From Anastatus disparis (lineage: Eukaryota > Arthropoda > Insecta > Hymenoptera > Eupelmidae), in assembly GCA_017163975.1 (NCBI GenBank), contig JAFFSR010000136.1, positions 9,483,501 to 9,547,500 of the forward strand: 64,000 nucleotides of DNA, written 5' to 3'. The position numbers were made by a program, and so were the translations under genes. Every line of letters starts with the position of its first letter. The first letter of the stretch is position 1. Below, in pieces: positions 61,697-64,000 of this stretch. The notes below the pieces were generated by a model, which saw only the letters and a program-made list of their open reading frames with translations, was not told the origin of the DNA and did not search any database.

Positions 61697-61731
61697 GAAA
61701 CATAATAGCATCGGTGATGCTATTATGTTTC
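61697..61731. repeat. Perfect 16-bp hairpin
   Basis: gaaacataatagcatc and its exact inverse gatgctattatgtttc are separated by ggt. Stem and loop are too compact for a microRNA precursor. More likely the centre or footprint of a foldback element. Confidence 0.85.
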
Positions 61732-61830
61732 TTCCTGAGACGTATGGAAACTCAATATATCTCAGAAGGATATATAAATCGTTTATATTAAAATGATTAT
61801 TTCTCCCGATTTTGCGAGAGAAATGGTTGT

Positions 61831-61866
61831 TAACAATGGTCTAATGATAATATTAGACCATTGTTA
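61831..61866. repeat. Perfect 15-bp hairpin
   Basis: taacaatggtctaat and its exact inverse attagaccattgtta are separated by six bases. It lies 100 bp from the previous hairpin and 18 bp before a MITE. Confidence 0.85.
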
Positions 61867-61883
61867 AGATAGGAATAAAGCAC

Positions 61884-62012
61884 ACTATGCAACTCTGGAG
61901 TAAACTCTAATTTCTCCCTCGGAAATTTATTCCCCTCGCTCAGCTTCGCTTGCTAGCGTCGCAAACTTCCCGACGGGAGATATAAGGGACTTTACTCCCT
62001 GGTTGCATAATC
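61884..62012. mobile_element. Short MITE-like element, copy 2 (attatgcaac family)
   Basis: Left end actatgcaactctggagtaa pairs with inverted right end attatgcaaccagggagtaa (18 of 21 bases). The GC-richer core (ctcgctcagcttcgcttgc) resembles the inverse of the core at 3,641-3,769. About 129 bp, no coding capacity. Confidence 0.6.
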
Positions 62013-62168
62013 TATTATTATTAAAAAAATGAAATTCAATTTTCAGCTTGAAAATTATTTTTTATTATTTTTACAATATTCTTACAGGTAACTACATCAT
62101 AAAATATTTATCCACTGGTCTGGCAAGTCATTTTTAAAATAATTAGTAAAATTTAATATATTTTACAG

Positions 62169-62278
62169 CACTTGAAAATAAAAAACAGTGCAATGAGATA
62201 AACAATCTTGAGATAAATGAATCTTCCCTTGAAATTTTAAAAGGCATGCATATACTCATAAATGAATTAAAAATTTGA
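62169..62278 (+). other. Possible orphan terminal exon
   Basis: After acceptor atattttacag (ending 62,168) a frame of 36 codons (LENKKQCNEINNLEINESSL...) ends at TGA 62,276. Composition and amphipathic pattern look coding, but no preceding exon or family was recognised. Confidence 0.15.
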
Positions 62279-62527
62279 TTTGCTACATCATTTTTTTAGT
62301 GATTTTTATGAGTATAATTATCGCTATCATCATCTTGATAATCACTTTAATTTTTATAAATTCAAGAGTTACAAGTATGAATCATTTTCCAAGATGTAAA
62401 ATTTTTTCAAAACATTTATCTACCAAATATAGAGTATATAAATTGAGTATTTTATGATTTTTATATTATCAAAAAGAATGCATTGAATTATAAAATTAAT
62501 AATTTATAATACATGGAGGATTTTTTT

Positions 62528-62645
62528 TTACAATTTTTGTTTTGTTTGTTTCAAAGAAGCTGAAGTTCTAGAATCATCAAATTTTTGTGATGTAGATGGA
62601 ATATTTTTTTCTTCTTCCGGAGGTCTAGAATTCGACTTCCCTCCC
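62528..62645 (-). pseudogene. Possible Crypton C-terminal tail fragment
   Basis: A minus-strand frame reads RPPEEEKNIPSTSQKFDDSR..., rich in Ser/Thr/Lys, and stops at TAA 62,528. Its style matches the Ser/Thr/Lys-rich tail of the decayed Crypton (IKPSTSTTEESVSKQKKGE). It sits head to head with the + strand Crypton and may be what remains of a further copy. Confidence 0.25.
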
Positions 62646-62792
62646 TATGCATATTTGTCGAAACTTAAAGTTTCCTTCCTATTTGCGCGCCACCTAGCCA
62701 GCTGGGAACGTTCATTTGTTATTCTCCCTGCACTCATAACCACATTTACATATAAACAGTCAGCACGTAGTTTATTATACGCAATTAAAACA

Positions 62793-64000
62793 ATGAATTT
62801 GAACGATTCTTCTGAAGATAGTTCTGATGAAGAAGAAATAATACGTGACTTCGATAAAGAAGCAGAAACAATTCTAAATGAAAAATTGATTCCTTCAAAA
62901 TCTATCAACCGCTATAATTTAGTCTACGAAACTTTTATAAAATGGAAAGATAACAACAAAGCAAGTTCATTGGAAGAAAATGTGCTTATTTGTTATTTTA
63001 AAGATCTCCAGAAAAAAGTCAATCCAAATACTTTGTGGAGTGTTTCGTCCATGCTTAAAAAAATGTTGAACTTAAAACATGATATAGATATTAGTAAATA
63101 TCTAAAATTGAAAGCTATTCTTAAAAATAATTCAAAAGATCATAAAGCAAAAAAATCTCTGACATTCACCTGGGACCAAATTATGCAATTTATTAATGAT
63201 GCAGATGATCAAATCTACTTAGGCTTAAAGGTATTTATGGATATTCATTACTTTTTTATAATATAACATGCTTAAATTTAAACTTTTCAAAAAACAACTT
63301 GAATTGAATAAGATAACCTAAAACTATCATATTTAAGAATACTTTCATATGATAATTAAAAAAAAATATATTCAATTTTGAAATAATTATCATTACCAGT
63401 AATATTCAAAGCAATTTCAGTTACTAGGTTATGTAAAATTTTAAAATGATATTCATGAAAACATAAATATAATAATTATACTTAAGTACATGTAAACCTT
63501 TTCCTGTCTCTTTTTTTGTATACAAATTATATTTCTAATTTTTCAGATTATACTTATTTTTGGCATCAGTGGTGCACTTAGGTGTATTGAGTTTACAAAA
63601 CTTAAATGTTCTCAAGTCGAAGATAGCAATAATAAATTCATTGTATCAGTTGAAGACACAAAAACTTATATCGATAGAAGTTTCATTATTGGAACATTAT
63701 TTTATTCGCTTGTAAAAAAGTATATCTTATTAAAACCTTCGCATGAGTTTACAGACAGATTTTTCATTCAATATGTCAATGGTAAATGTGTTCGACAAGT
63801 AATGGGGAAAAATAAAATTGGTTCAACACCTGCAGCTATTGCCTCTTTTCTACAGCTAGAGAATCCAACTAAATATACAGGTCACTGCTTTCGTAGGACC
63901 TCTGCCACATTATTGTCCAACTCAGGTGCAAATATGGTCATGATAAAGCAATTAGGAGGTTGGAGATCAGATAATGTAGCTGCTGGATATGTCTCTAACT
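62793..64000 (+). CDS. Crypton tyrosine recombinase, 3' end beyond the window
   Basis: Exon 1 62,793-63,230, intron with donor gtattt and acceptor tttttcag, exon 2 from 63,547, in phase. The ATG at 62,793 is chosen because the frame upstream of it has no other ATG and looks noncoding. The N-terminus is acidic (NDSSEDSSDEEE), followed by a helical DNA-binding-type region. The catalytic domain keeps Arg158 (GALRCIEF), the H-x-x-R box His259/Arg262 (GHCFRRTSATLL), Trp285 in GGWRS and the nucleophile Tyr294 (AAGYV). Tyrosine recombinases of this kind excise and insert Crypton DNA through a covalent DNA-tyrosine bond. No stop or frameshift is seen in 297 residues, so it could be active or domesticated. 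The cut at the window edge falls just after the Tyr. Confidence 0.85.

Noticed and set aside
61697..61731. microRNA precursor
   Set aside because: A 16-bp stem with a 3-base loop is too short for Drosha/Dicer processing.
1..64000. CRISPR array, operon or defence island
   Set aside because: The DNA is eukaryotic with split genes; no regularly spaced repeats of the CRISPR kind.

Overview
The window looks like nuclear DNA of an insect. It is very AT-rich, the genes are split by GT-AG introns of about 70 bp to 11.8 kb, and the noncoding sequence carries microsatellites and many small inverted-repeat elements. A hymenopteran, perhaps a parasitoid wasp, is my best guess, but no lineage-specific marker proves it. 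I see no bacterial, organellar or rRNA-operon sequence.

Left half (about 0.8-32.6 kb, + strand): one large gene, reconstructed here from 17 exons whose reading phases join without error into a 1,113-residue protein. It has a long cytoplasmic N-terminus with a poly-Gln tract, one transmembrane helix, a Frizzled domain, two LDL-receptor class A repeats, an SRCR domain and a C-terminal trypsin-like protease with an intact triad. This is the architecture of Corin, a type II transmembrane serine protease. Its introns hold a tRNA-derived SINE, several foldback/MITE elements and a GA/CT-rich block. The 11.8-kb intron between the Frizzled and LDLa exons is a mobile-element mosaic. It contains a decayed, internally deleted non-LTR retrotransposon of the restriction-like-endonuclease (R2-like) type, interrupted by a TA-flanked MITE. 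A 5S-rRNA-like stretch lies on the other strand, and beside the retrotransposon is a broken fragment with a resemblance to GH47 mannosidase.

Middle (32.6-48.3 kb): a long AT-rich intergenic stretch with no convincing gene. It holds two more copies of a MITE family also seen in the Corin intron, a piggyBac-like MITE and a second copy of the tRNA-derived SINE.

Right part (48.3-64 kb): an eight-exon gene for an acid-lipase-family alpha/beta hydrolase (48,369-50,222, +). Then come two Crypton-type tyrosine-recombinase elements. One is decayed on the - strand (51,337-52,833). The other is intact-looking on the + strand and runs off the window end (62,793-64,000). Both carry an intron at the same protein position. 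The DNA between them holds short tandem repeats, near-perfect hairpins and a MITE, and no recognised host gene.

The two host genes appear functionally unrelated: one is a cell-surface protease, the other a lipid hydrolase. I found no multi-gene system. The most unusual material is the mobile-element content: intron-bearing Cryptons, the reverse-transcriptase-less R2-like remnant, and small-RNA-derived repeats.
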